Shown piece after piece: positions 1 through 7,914 of a stretch of DNA of 23,395 bases. Made by a program: the position numbers and the translations under genes. Source of the DNA: Chara braunii (lineage: Eukaryota; Streptophyta; Charophyceae; Charales; Characeae); contig BFEA01000166.1 of the NCBI GenBank assembly GCA_003427395.1, positions 45,079 through 68,473 of the forward strand, read 5' to 3'. How positions within the stretch are numbered: position 1 is the first letter of the stretch; each line of letters begins with the position of its first letter. Below the pieces are notes generated by a model. That model saw nothing but the letters and a program-made list of their open reading frames with translations, did not search any database and was not told the origin of the DNA.

Positions 1-30
1 CCCCCTGCTCCCTCTCTCTCTGGACTGGCG

Positions 31-89
31 CTGCTGGGATGGGCAGCAGCTTTTTTTTTTTTTTTAACTGCTGGGATGGGCAGCAGCTT
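31..89. repeat. 22-bp direct repeat flanking a poly(T) tract
   Basis: The 22 bases at 31-52 recur exactly at 68-89. Between them lie the rest of a T tract (51-65) and AA. Each repeat is itself a small palindrome (GCTGCTG/CAGCAGC in the first). A direct repeat around a bare homopolymer is what a target-site duplication around an extremely 5'-truncated retroposon (tail only, minus orientation) would leave. A local tandem duplication with T expansion is the alternative. Confidence 0.75.
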
Positions 90-416
90 ACAACTGGTCG
101 GTCTGTGACAGGTGACAGAATGCTGACTTGTGAGACGAATAGTCCGCTTGGACTGAATGTGACCGCATATGAAGCCAAGTACATTCAAAATGCCTTACTG
201 TATTATCATCGGTGGGTCGGACCTGCGGTTTTCGAACTGAATCTGGCCGTAATTTCAATCAGATACGAGTAAACAACGTCACGGTGATGTCAGTATATAG
301 CTTGACTGGACGATATCAGAGAAGCAGAGCTAAGCAGCTTTCGAGCAAGTCCATCTCCGGATCTATGGTGAATCAGGGCCTAATTCCGCCCAAGTACGTC
401 CCTTGAGGCTTCGGCC
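90..416. other. No recognisable feature
   Basis: I see only short spurious open frames, no repeat shared with the rest of the window and no RNA-gene motif. Confidence 0.5.
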
Positions 417-718
417 AAGATGTCTAGCTACAGCCAGGCTGGGCCATGGCCGAGATGTCTAGGCCACGGCCAGGGCCGAGGTCCCACTAGCAAAGAGGGT
501 CGGATCGAATGCCTGAATCTGGATGTGTATTATGGAGAGATGCAGAAAAGCAGTTCAATCTTTATTTCCCGCACCTCTCTACAAACACGTCCAGATTCAG
601 GCATTCTATCCGATACTCTTTTCTACTGGGACCACGCCCCAGGATGTCTAGACTAAAGCCGGGGTGGGTCACGGCGGAGATGTCTAGGCCATGCGTGAGG
701 GATGTCTAGGCCATGCCT
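417..718 (+). repeat. GATGTCTAG-motif array interrupted by MITE A1
   Basis: The motif GATGTCTAG followed by a short GCC/CCA-rich stretch occurs at 419, 453, 643, 679 and 701. The two left copies and three right copies are separated by the inverted-repeat element centred on 480-633. The array therefore probably predates the insertion. Unit spacing is irregular, so this is a degenerate minisatellite. Confidence 0.6.
470..643. mobile_element. MITE family A, copy 1 (inverted-repeat element)
   Basis: The core 480-633 (154 bp) has complementary ends of about 48 bases starting GGTCCCACTAGC and ending GGGACC. The interior contains GATGCAGAAAAGCAGTTCAATC. A second copy with the same 154-bp core length lies at 994-1147 in opposite orientation. 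Similarity between copies continues about 10 bases outside the core on both sides (a GCCGAG end and an ACG..CCAG end), so the true element is probably 170-175 bp. No transposase is encoded, which fits a non-autonomous DNA element. I could not define a target-site duplication, so the superfamily is unknown. Confidence 0.8.
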
Positions 719-719
719 G

Positions 720-950
720 AAAAAAAAAAAAAAAAAAACTGCCTAAAATCACAAAAGTGCCTATTTCAATCAGGCCTGATGTCTGAAACGACGCCCAATG
801 TTAATTTTGCCTTTTGGCACTGCGGCGGGGATGGACCTGCCCACAAGTGTTTTTTTTGCCTATTTGAAACGTGGGTTGTGACCCAGGAGCCGTTGCCCTA
901 TGATATCTCAAGGCCGTCAACCTTCTGAAAAAAAAAAATAAATCGTGAAA
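720..950. other. Poly(A)-flanked stretch without a clear feature
   Basis: A poly(A) tract (about 721-738) starts the stretch and another A-rich run (929-941) closes it. A 17-base string at 900-916 (TATGATATCTCAAGGCC, starting near 899) recurs in inverse orientation near 13807-13823. No coding potential is visible. Confidence 0.35.
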
Positions 951-989
951 ACGTTTTTCAGCAGGTGAAGCTCCCCACCAAAGACTGGA
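951..989 (+). mobile_element. Fragment of hairpin retroposon, copy 1
   Basis: The stretch contains CAGCAGGTG, then GCTCCCCACCA and AAGACTGGA. This matches the segment just after the 5' hairpin in the better copies (for example 4250-4280). The hairpin itself is not intact here. MITE A2 follows directly. Confidence 0.5.
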
Positions 990-1157
990 ACGTGGTCCCA
1001 CTAGCCACGAGGATCGGATTGAATGGCTGAATCTGGACGTGATTGTGCACAGGTGCAGGAAATCGAGATTGAACTGCTTTTCTGCATCTTTGCGTAAGCC
1101 ATGTCCGGATTCAGGCATTCAATCCGATCCTTGTTGCTAGTGGGACCTCGGCACTGG
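984..1157. mobile_element. MITE family A, copy 2
   Basis: The core 994-1147 begins GGTCCCACTAGC and ends GCTAGTGGGACC, with complementary arms of about 45 bases. Its reverse complement aligns along its whole length with copy 1, including the internal GATGCAGAAAAGCAGTTCAATC. The core length is the same, 154 bp. Two copies in opposite orientation only about 360 bp apart could form a larger hairpin. Confidence 0.82.
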
Positions 1158-1335
1158 GGTCTGGTCCCACCTACGGCCGTTGAGTTGAGAAACCTCAACG
1201 GTGTGACACCATTTACCGCATTTTTTAAATCCGAAAAATGCATTTCAGATTTATTCGTAGCAGTTTTTATTCATTTTAAGAAAATGATGCGAAAATAGTG
1301 GTTTCTTTCGAGGATTCTGCGTATCTTGAAGTACC

Positions 1336-1466
1336 ATATGGGCCTCGCTGCACTACTCTCGAAATGTGCAAAACGAGAGTGAATCTTCCCCTAGAATATG
1401 GAAAGATGCACTGCCATGATTTTTGTCTTTTGTGCATGTCGAGAGGAGTGCAGCGAGGCCCCATGA
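1336..1466. mobile_element. Foldback family B, paired arms
   Basis: The left arm at 1336-1374 (GGCCTCGCTGCAC, then CTCTCG and TGTGCAAAA) is complementary with few mismatches to the right arm at about 1424-1466 (TTTTGTGCATGTCGAGAG, then GTGCAGCGAGGCC). The arms of about 40 bases enclose about 50 bases. This is typical of a short MITE or foldback element. No protein is encoded. Confidence 0.7.
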
Positions 1467-1544
1467 TGTGGAAACACGAGGACGTCAAAGTGGGTCCAAA
1501 GAGCAATGAATATAGCCAAGAACACAGAAACATACATCGACTTT

Positions 1545-1595
1545 CTTTTTTCTTTTGTTTGTGCATGTGGTGAGCAACGGAGCGAGGCCTTATAG
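1545..1595 (-). repeat. Solo third arm of foldback family B
   Basis: TTTTGTTTGTGCATG followed by GGAGCGAGGCC resembles the right arm at 1424-1466 in the same orientation. It has no nearby partner of its own, so it is a solo end or the outer end of an older nested copy. Confidence 0.55.
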
Positions 1596-1719
1596 AGCCC
1601 ACGCACGACAGTTACGGCTTTCATTGCACTGACGAAGTGCCTGACACAGTATACGAGAAACGGGGAACAGCAGACGGTGACTAAAAATTCCAAAAATCGC
1701 AAAACTTCTCATCGACCAT

Positions 1720-1762
1720 GTTGAGAAACCTACCCTCGACCGTGGAGGGTAGCTTTCTCAAC
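1720..1762. repeat. 18-bp inverted repeat (hairpin)
   Basis: GTTGAGAAACCTACCCTC and GAGGGTAGCTTTCTCAAC pair over 18 bases with one mismatch around a 7-base loop. The GTTGAGAAA end resembles the short hairpins at 1181-1200 and 1950-1968, so the three may be related. Confidence 0.7.
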
Positions 1763-2097
1763 TCCGTGGCGCTTGCCCATGCCGCCTTCCCTCCATTGAG
1801 GGAGTCCATTCGAAGTCCTTATACGAAAAAAAAATTCATTCAAATCACCCGGTAGGACATCAACATTTCGAAATACTTCCAACCGTGGGATCGCAGCCCT
1901 GTCGACAGCCACATCCTGTCGAACGTTGTCGCTCGTCGTAGAAAACTCCGCGTTGAGTTTTCTCAACAACACAGGTGGGACCAGACCCCTGGAGTAGTCC
2001 ACCCACAAAAAAAATAAAAAGTAAAAACAAAATCGACTGAAAACAGAAAAGAAAAGAATGGTCGGGCGGTCTAGATTTAAAAAAAAAAAACAAAAAA

Positions 2098-2515
2098 AAC
2101 TCAGTTGGTAAGGCACGCAAGTGGCATTCAGGAGGTCTTGGGTTCAATCCCCACTGGGGCCTCATGTACCTTCCTGGGAAAGCTTGGCGCCCCCACTTAG
2201 AGATAGGCCGTTGGAGCCCCGAGGGGCATTGAGCAGAGGCTGCTGATAGGGTCATAGAGGGAGGGGACCACCACCTGAGGGGAGGCATAGTGACTGGCCC
2301 ATCGAAGAAGCTCGGTCCGGATGCTACCGGCTGACCCCTGGCCGGTATCGCCCACCTGCTGTAGCAGGTATCGCACCTGCTGGTGGGTGCAGCTCCCACA
2401 TTTTCCCTCGTTGGAGGCTTGAGCACGGATGTGGCTGCTACGGGGTTCCCCGTAAGACTATAATGACAATAAAAAAAGGCCTCAAAGGCTGGATTCTACA
2501 GGTAAAAAAAAAAAA
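2098..2515 (+). mobile_element. tRNA-derived SINE, 5' end incomplete
   Basis: The start resembles the internal promoter of a tRNA gene. CTCAGTTGGTAAGGC (2100-2114) fits the 3' part of an A box. GGTTCAATCC (2141-2150) fits a B box, and TGGG-TTCAATC-CCCA forms a T arm. The first part of the A box is replaced by an A-rich run, so the head is truncated or degenerate. A long unrelated body follows, ending in AATAAAAAAAGG and a poly(A) run (about 2503-2520). This is the layout of a tRNA-type SINE transcribed by RNA polymerase III and mobilised by a LINE. Full extent and target-site duplication are uncertain. I saw no second copy in the window. Confidence 0.65.
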
Positions 2516-2549
2516 AAAAAAGGGAAAAGGAAAAGAAAAGGGAAAAAAG

Positions 2550-2609
<60 letters not shown>
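2550..2609. repeat. (CT)n-(CA)n compound microsatellite
   Basis: About 19 CT units run directly into about 10 CA units, after an A/G-rich stretch. Confidence 0.97.
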
Positions 2610-2708
2610 CTGAGCAGGAGGCTAGAAGGGTAGTCATGTATGCCATGGACACATAGGTGTATTCTGTGATATGTAATGCCTCGTGCTTATGTGTTCTATT
2701 GAGCTTTT

Positions 2709-2710
<2 letters not shown>

Positions 2711-2756
<46 letters not shown>
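2711..2756. repeat. (TC)n microsatellite
   Basis: Twenty-three perfect TC units, followed by a GTGTGTGGG-rich run. Confidence 0.97.
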
Positions 2757-2759
<3 letters not shown>

Positions 2760-2845
2760 GTGTGTGGGTGTGTGGATGTGTGGGTGTCATCCCTCACCCT
2801 CCTCGTTTGCACCCACCACATTTTAATGTTTTTCACATTTAGAGA

Positions 2846-3733
2846 GTGGTGTGGCAACGCCCAAACGCCGCACCGGCCCTCAGTGCGGGCGAGCAGGCAG
2901 TAAACTTGAAATTTGTTTCGGACCTGAGTACAGGCCTGTGTGAGCAGAATCTCAAGGCCCCATATGCTGGGGCAGCCAAAATCACCTCCCTACAATGGCA
3001 GATAACCCACCGATGCTTACCTACCAATAACTGGCTGATTGATCACACCAGGCTGGAACAGCAGGGCCGCGCTCTCCCCTGGTGCAGCAGATGCCTACGA
3101 GGTTACCCGTCTAAGAAAGCGGCCGAGACCATCGAGCACATCTTTCTACAGTGCCCGAACGCCGTCCTCACCTGGCGCTGATGGGACCGGATCTGGCAGC
3201 ACATAGCTCCTGGATCCCTCTGGCCATGGGACTGGCGGGCCATCCTAACAGGCCACTGGCCAGGACGGCCCGAGGAAGATTTTGTGAATAATATGTTTGA
3301 CCTGGGGAGACGAACAATCTTATGGACGTTGTGGTGGCAAAGATGTGTTTTGACAATGGAGGAAGTACGATTGGAGGGGGAGGAGGTGCNTGAGCACATC
3401 AAGAATCAACTCCAGCTGGACATAACTGATAGATGGCAGATAGTAAAACGTAGGCTAGACCTTTTTCAGCAGCCAAAGGACATCAGAGAAAANATCACTA
3501 AATTCTGTCAAGAATGGTTGGGAGGGGAAAGAGGCGGCTGGATTGCACAGGTGAGATGGTCAGGGGATGCAGGTGAGTTTCAGGGGGAGGACGAGAGGGT
3601 AAGCAGAGATTATTGCCTGCGATTTAAAGATTGGACTGATATTGACCAGAGCTTCCCAATGAGGCTCGCCTCCGACTTCCCGGACCCCTTCCCTCCACAT
3701 CCTTTATCCCTAGTAGAAATAACTGGGTCTTGA
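2846..3733 (+). pseudogene. LINE ORF2 C-terminal part with zf-RVT domain, one in-frame stop
   Basis: This is the end of a retrotransposon ORF2 in one continuous frame of 295 codons, broken by TGA at 3179-3181. Residues about 47-111 look like the zinc-binding domain that follows the reverse transcriptase in many LINEs (zf-RVT). It has LQWQITHRCLPTNNWLIDH, then CSRC (C80, C83) and ETIEHIFLQC (H98, C103), a CCHC arrangement. After the stop come WDRIWQHI and a tryptophan-rich stretch, then a tail with SRDYCLRFKDW and FPDPFPPHP just before the stop at 3731-3733. That tail recurs in the second LINE end at 14522. The frame opens at a GTG with TAG two codons before it, so no true start is present. 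Two undetermined bases (3390, 3493) lie in the frame. It is a dead copy unless the stop is suppressed or a sequencing error. Confidence 0.82.
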
Positions 3734-3860
3734 GTCGGGAGTTTGGATGGGTTATGCAGGATGGCACAAAAAGCACTCTTGACAATCAGAGCAGCAATTA
3801 AGTGGGGGAAGGCTCAGCCTTAGCCCCTGCTACAGCCCCGTTTACAGGACACATCAGGAT

Positions 3861-3884
3861 GGGACGCTGGACCCGTTTTCCAGC
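3861..3884 (+). repeat. GGGAC hairpin motif in LINE 3' UTR (first)
   Basis: GGGAC is followed by GCTGGA, a 7-base loop and TCCAGC. It lies 128 bases after the ORF2 stop. The downstream body of the retroposon is missing here. Confidence 0.8.
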
Positions 3885-4086
3885 ATCGGCTCTCACACAA
3901 AAGTTTGGCTGTTTGCTTGTTGTCTGGTTGCTGCCCGGTTTACTTAGTCNTTTTCCTCAGTTGGTGTTAATTGTTTTTTTTATCTCTAAGACCTCTCAGA
4001 CTTTTTAGATTTTCACATAGTTTTATCAGCTTAAGACCAAGGATAGTGGGATAGGGNGATATGAAAGGCAGGCTGGAATCCGACAG

Positions 4087-4112
4087 GGACCACTGGTNCC
4101 CCCCAGTGGCCC
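4087..4112 (+). repeat. Hairpin in LINE 3' UTR
   Basis: GGACCACTGG pairs with CCAGTGGCCC with one mismatch, around a C-rich loop containing an undetermined base. Confidence 0.6.
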
Positions 4113-4165
4113 TNCGGGGTCTCAGACCAAGACCTTGGCTCTGGAAAGAACAGGCAGTTAGCAAT

Positions 4166-4189
4166 GGGACGCTGGACCTGGTTTCCAGC
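4166..4189 (+). repeat. GGGAC hairpin motif in LINE 3' UTR (second)
   Basis: ATGGGAC precedes the stem GCTGGA/TCCAGC with a 7-base loop. Only the hairpin is shared with other copies; the following bases diverge. Confidence 0.8.
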
Positions 4190-4231
4190 ACACTGTCTCA
4201 TGACTCCTTATGCATGTTATTTCCAATGTAC

Positions 4232-4353
4232 GGGACACTGGACCCGGTTTCCAGCAGGTGCTGCTCCCCACCAATAGATGGAGCCCGCCTGGAGTGCTAG
4301 CGGTGTCCGCTGATACCAGCATCGCTAGCATCACCCGGGTCAGCCTTCAAAAA

Positions 4354-4388
<35 letters not shown>

Positions 4389-4389
4389 A
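4232..4389 (+). mobile_element. Hairpin retroposon module at the LINE 3' end, copy 4
   Basis: This is the most complete module. It has a GGGAC start, a hairpin (ACTGGA/TCCAGC, terminal pair lost), CAGGTGCTGCTCCCCACCAA, TAGATGGAG, then a second hairpin TGCTAGCGGTG (4295-4305) with CATCGCTAGCA (4320-4330), and an (AAAT)n tail. In the second stem 10 of 11 positions are Watson-Crick and one is G-T. Its position directly before the tail of the LINE suggests it is the LINE 3' terminus, or a retroposon that landed there. Confidence 0.8.
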
Positions 4390-4591
4390 GGGCACTCACA
4401 GTCGAGCAGCAGACGCATTCTGGAAGGGCCCTGGGCGCATCTATTGGGACAGAGACGGGCCCAGTCCAGGCCTGCCTCACCCATCCAGCCAGAACCAAAG
4501 GAAGAGCGGTGAGCTCATTCTACACGTTGTGGCTCGCTAGACGCGGAAGCGCTGCTGGAGCGCTCGCTTGTTGAAGGAGAGCCAGACCAGA
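4390..4591. other. Spacer without a recognisable feature
   Basis: GC-rich unique sequence between the LINE tail and foldback family C. Confidence 0.5.
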
Positions 4592-4740
4592 CAGCCATTT
4601 CGTCAAAACGGACATATTATATTTTTTAAACAAAATCAAAACTGACTTTTTTTGCCAAAATCTGGTCGAAATTTTTTGGTCCTGGGGGTCCGGCGTTCCC
4701 AAAACGCCGGGCCCCCCTGGTCTATGGTTGAGACCAGATA

Positions 4741-4779
<39 letters not shown>

Positions 4780-4929
4780 GTATCAAGTCTCAACCATAGA
4801 CCAGGGGGGTCCGGCGTTTTGGGAACGCCGGACCCCCAGGAGCAAAAAATTCCGACCGGATTTTGGCAAAAAAAGTCAGTTTTGATTTCGTTCAAAAAAT
4901 ATAATATGTCCGTTTTGACGAAATGGCTG
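4592..4929. mobile_element. Foldback family C: two 149-bp copies as a giant inverted repeat
   Basis: The 149 bases at 4592-4740 are repeated in reverse complement at 4781-4929 with few differences. They are separated by 37 A and a few bases. Each arm carries CATTTCGTCAAAACGG, an A/T-rich middle, a strong GC-rich hairpin (in the right arm GGGGGTCCGGCGTT 4805-4818 with AACGCCGGACCCCC 4824-4837, a perfect 14-bp stem) and a smaller CTGGTCT/AGACCAG hairpin next to the A tract. Nothing is encoded. The family is not one I recognise. Confidence 0.85.
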
Positions 4930-5052
4930 TTCTAAGTACTCGGTTGGCCTGTTGCCGTAGCATCGCTGGGAGATGATGTCGCCGACCTCCTGAAAACCGT
5001 CCATAGAGGGTGGGTCTGGCGATCGTCGCCCGATAAAATCGTCATGTTCNAA

Positions 5053-5198
5053 GTATCTGGTCTCAACCATAGACCAGGCGGGTCCGGCGTTTTGGGAACG
5101 TCGGACCCCCAAGAGCAAAACATTTCGACCGGATTTTGGCAAAAAAAGTCAGTTTTGATTTCGTTCAAAAAATACAATATGTCCGTTTTGACGAAATG
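5053..5198 (+). mobile_element. Foldback family C, third copy
   Basis: This copy has the same orientation as 4781-4929. It has an intact CTGGTCT/AGACCAG hairpin, the GGGTCCGGCGTT/AACGTCGGACCC hairpin, GTCAGTTTTGATTTCGTTC and the CGTTTTGACGAAATG end. The outer ends agree with the other two copies, so the element is about 147-149 bp. No A tract is attached. An undetermined base lies just before it (5050). Confidence 0.83.
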
Positions 5199-6443
5199 AT
5201 TGTTAGAGAAGGAAGAAAGGCGCCGGCAGGGCGTGGGGGCGCGGGGATGAAGCTGCGCGGGAACGGCAAGGCAGCACCAGTCAGCCGTAGCCAGGCTGAA
5301 CTGGCGCCGAGCAATTGGAGGAAAGCGATGGTCCTGGGCGAAGAAGGACTGTGGCCAGTGGAAGTGCTACATGCCCAGTTGGGCAATGTATGTACAACCA
5401 AGGATCCGCAATGCGATGAAAAGCACTGAATGGACAATTCGATGTTAGTGAAACCTCAACAGGCAATGTACATCCTGATACATACAAAATGGCACTCAAT
5501 AGCCCAGCAGAAGACTTCAAGGTAAGGTCTAACCTGACCGGGACTGACACGACATCCCATAAAGCATCACACATGTGTGAGGAGGAGGAGGGACCGCACA
5601 CCAAGAAGAAAGGTCCCTCCTTGTACACGCACATGGGGAGATACCATAGACGAGGGATGGAGGGAGAGGAAGGGCGAAGATGGAGGCGAGGGAGAAGTCC
5701 AAGATCGCAATAGCGAAGTCCAAAATAGTCCCTTGCCAATGTCCAGTCAATGTCTGCCTTAGAAATGTCGAATCAGACCATGGGCAATGTGCCCACCGCG
5801 AACTCTACTGATATCCTCTGCTGATAACCTCTCTCACTCTCGTATCTAAAGAAGAACTTCAAGAAGAAGAAGATGAAGAGGAAGGAGGAAGGAGGAAGAG
5901 GGAGAGAGAGAGATGAGATGGAGGACGAGGAGGGAGAAGAAGATGCCATCCTCCTCGTTATCTCACCTGCAGGTGGCTACCGCCATGCTGACTATGTCGC
6001 CGCCCTGTGCAGGTACCGCGCGGAGCCCCAGCTATGGGGCCAGGTACGTCCACAGCTGCAGGTAAGCCTCCGCCTCTCTCTCCTCCCGTGTGCGTCTCCT
6101 TCCTGGTGCAGCAGCGCAGCGCTAGAATAGTGCAGCATAGCGCAGCCTCTACCCAGCAGCGTGTCGCTCAAGAAGTGAGCAACCTCCCGCCCAGTGCCCA
6201 GCAGGAGGCCCAACTATATAGTGCGCTGGGCCCTACTGGGCGAACCGTTGTGTGGCCTGGAACGGCCTGCACGGTCGAGGTCCCTACCAGGGCCCAGGCC
6301 GTGCTGGGTGCAGTATGGCGCCAAAATGCGCCTGGTCCTGTTTTGGCCCTGCGTCTGGTGCACCCAACCCAAGGCCGTGCCTTGGGGACTGCAAGTCCGA
6401 AACAGTTCCGGAACCGACAAAAATAGGACAGCACCTCACATTA
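5199..6443. other. Region without recognisable genes
   Basis: It contains a purine-rich GA/GAAG stretch (about 5850-5945) and GC-rich unique sequence (about 6000-6400). Overlapping open frames on both strands reflect base composition and have no recognisable domain. Nothing here repeats elsewhere in the window except short (AAAT) tails. Confidence 0.5.
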
Positions 6444-6475
6444 TAAATAATAACTAAATAAATAAATAAATAAAT
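6444..6475. repeat. (AAAT)n tract
   Basis: A run of AAAT units after TTATAAATAATAACT. It resembles the tail of the LINE at 4349-4389 and may mark the 3' end of an unrecognised retroposon ending here. Confidence 0.8.
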
Positions 6476-7639
6476 GAGTGCTGCCTCACCCTGTGCCTGC
6501 GGCCTAGAGGGCCGCCATTGGCCTCCAGGGCGCTCGCTGGATGGCGTGCGGCCTGGGGGCCCTCGGGCCTCAGCAGCCGCCGAGCCCCTGCAAGTGGGCC
6601 CGTGTGCAGGCGCAGCATGCAACAGGAAGTCACAAGGAGAGGGCGACGTGATGAAGCACTCACCTGGTGGAAGAGAGGTGGACCGTACAATGGTGGTCTT
6701 CTGGCGTACATCGGGCTGATGATCTCGATAGTGGACTTGTTGTAGATAGGAGTCAAGGTCATAACACCTGTCTGCTTGTAGTCCCGTCGCCGAGTGCCAG
6801 TGTAGAAGAGCTACATGGTTGACATTGGTGATGGGAGGCGAGAAGCCTTAGAGGGCTTTCGTGTGACTTCAATGCTTCGCTTGTGCTTATTTCAAGTTAT
6901 TTGGTGTTAGCAAGTAGTTTGCACTCTGCTTTCAGTTCGGGCTCACCGTTCGTCGTTTCTGTCTGCTGCCAGGACCCCACACAACGACGCACACGTGAAA
7001 CAACATGGCAAGGAGCAGGAGAAGAGTGGCCAGCAGCACGAGCGGTAACCGCCAGAGAACGTCTGCCATAAATCGCAGCATGCGAGGCGTGTACCAAACA
7101 AAGCTTGCATCAATGCGCCCGACAATAGCCGACAAAACACGCTAGGCAGATGCCTGCAATCAACCAACAATGCTTCAACATCGCTTGTAGACAAATAAAA
7201 AAATTCGACCGTTGGACACCACGGTCGGCGACACGCGCATGGAAAACCCTGCTTCGTGATGCGCCTTGCAGCTAAAGAACCACCCCCACGCATTTCCACG
7301 CCAACGGTAACGATGGAAGGCCATTAGGGGCCCGTCGGGTACTGGAGGCCGACGATGTCCGCCAATGGACCACGGGCGACATGTGCACCAACATCGATTT
7401 CAAATTTTCCTGTCGGCGCTCGCTCCAAAACACCCCGTAAATTGCGGCTCCTTGAACCCAAGGGACCTCACGAGGACCCCTTGAATCCAATGACGTATTG
7501 GTTGGGGATCCTGAGGAGTCCAAGGAAATCTCTCGGGAGTGTTTTCACATTCATGCAAGGAATTTGGTGAATTAGGACGTGGTGTAATGATGCCGATTTC
7601 CTAAAAATCGAATTTCCAAGGAGGGTCTAACGAGGCCCA
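6476..7639. other. Region without recognisable genes
   Basis: GC-rich first part, mixed composition later. There is a small GACCGT/ACGGTC hairpin at about 7207-7226. No domain, repeat or RNA motif is recognised. Confidence 0.45.
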
Positions 7640-7679
<40 letters not shown>

Positions 7680-7680
7680 A
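7640..7680. repeat. (GAAA)n microsatellite
   Basis: About ten GAAA units directly before a T tract. Confidence 0.95.
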
Positions 7681-7687
7681 TTCCTTC

Positions 7688-7815
7688 TTTTTTTTTTTTT
7701 TCACTAGAACACTGGCAGCCAAATGTCGTATGATCCAAGCACTCCGGCCTGGTTCATACAATGACTGCTTTTGAATTATAAAAGTCGGAAAACTGGTCCG
7801 ACATCCCTCACATCA
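7688..7815 (-). mobile_element. Hairpin retroposon subfamily 2, copy a
   Basis: On the minus strand it reads TATGATGTGAGGGATGTCGG, a hairpin GTCGGA/TCCGAC with a 7-base loop, CTTTTATAATTCAAAAGC, TGTATGAACCAGGCCGGAGT, then an A tail (T tract 7688-7701). The same order is found on the plus strand at 15599-15733. The GGGAY-hairpin start is shared with the main family, but the body is different. Target-site duplications are not evident. Confidence 0.8.
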
Positions 7816-7914
7816 TAGAATAGGCTCAACAAAACGAACATAAGAAAAAGAGTATGCGAAAACCCTAAGTACGCAATGCCAGTAACAAAATCGTCCATCC
7901 TCTGTTAAACACCA

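Larger units (their letters stand above)
1152..1994. mobile_element. Possible larger element bounded by inverted ends
   Basis: A block at 1153-1197 (GGGGTCTGGTCCCACCT, then GTTGAG..GAGAAAcCTCAACG) is matched in reverse complement at about 1945-1991 (CTCAACAACACAGGTGGGAC and CAGACCCC). Each end carries a small GTTGAG/CTCAAC hairpin. If these are terminal inverted repeats, they enclose an 840-bp element that contains foldback family B. Two independent solo copies would give the same picture. Confidence 0.45.
2846..4389 (+). mobile_element. 5'-truncated LINE (non-LTR retrotransposon), copy 1
   Basis: The element keeps only the 3' part of ORF2 (2846-3733) and a 3' UTR ending in an (AAAT)n tail at about 4349-4389. 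Endonuclease and reverse transcriptase are absent, as expected for a truncated copy made by target-primed reverse transcription. The 3' UTR holds three hairpin motifs beginning GGGAC (3861, 4166, 4232), a separate 10-bp hairpin at 4087-4112, and a second long hairpin at 4295-4330. A TC microsatellite lies upstream and the exact 5' junction is unclear. Six of the nine undetermined bases of the window fall within 3390-4114. Confidence 0.8.

Noticed and set aside
420-1118. Overlapping open frames of 65-105 codons on both strands
   Set aside because: They lie within MITE A and the GATGTCTAG array, have no domain, and arise because inverted repeats mirror open frames on both strands.
4349-4389. 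AATAAA strings as polyadenylation signals of a gene
   Set aside because: They are part of an (AAAT)n tail.
5136-6762. Many overlapping frames of 60-150 codons in GC-rich and purine-rich DNA
   Set aside because: Low stop density from base composition; frames overlap on both strands and none shows a recognisable domain or start context.
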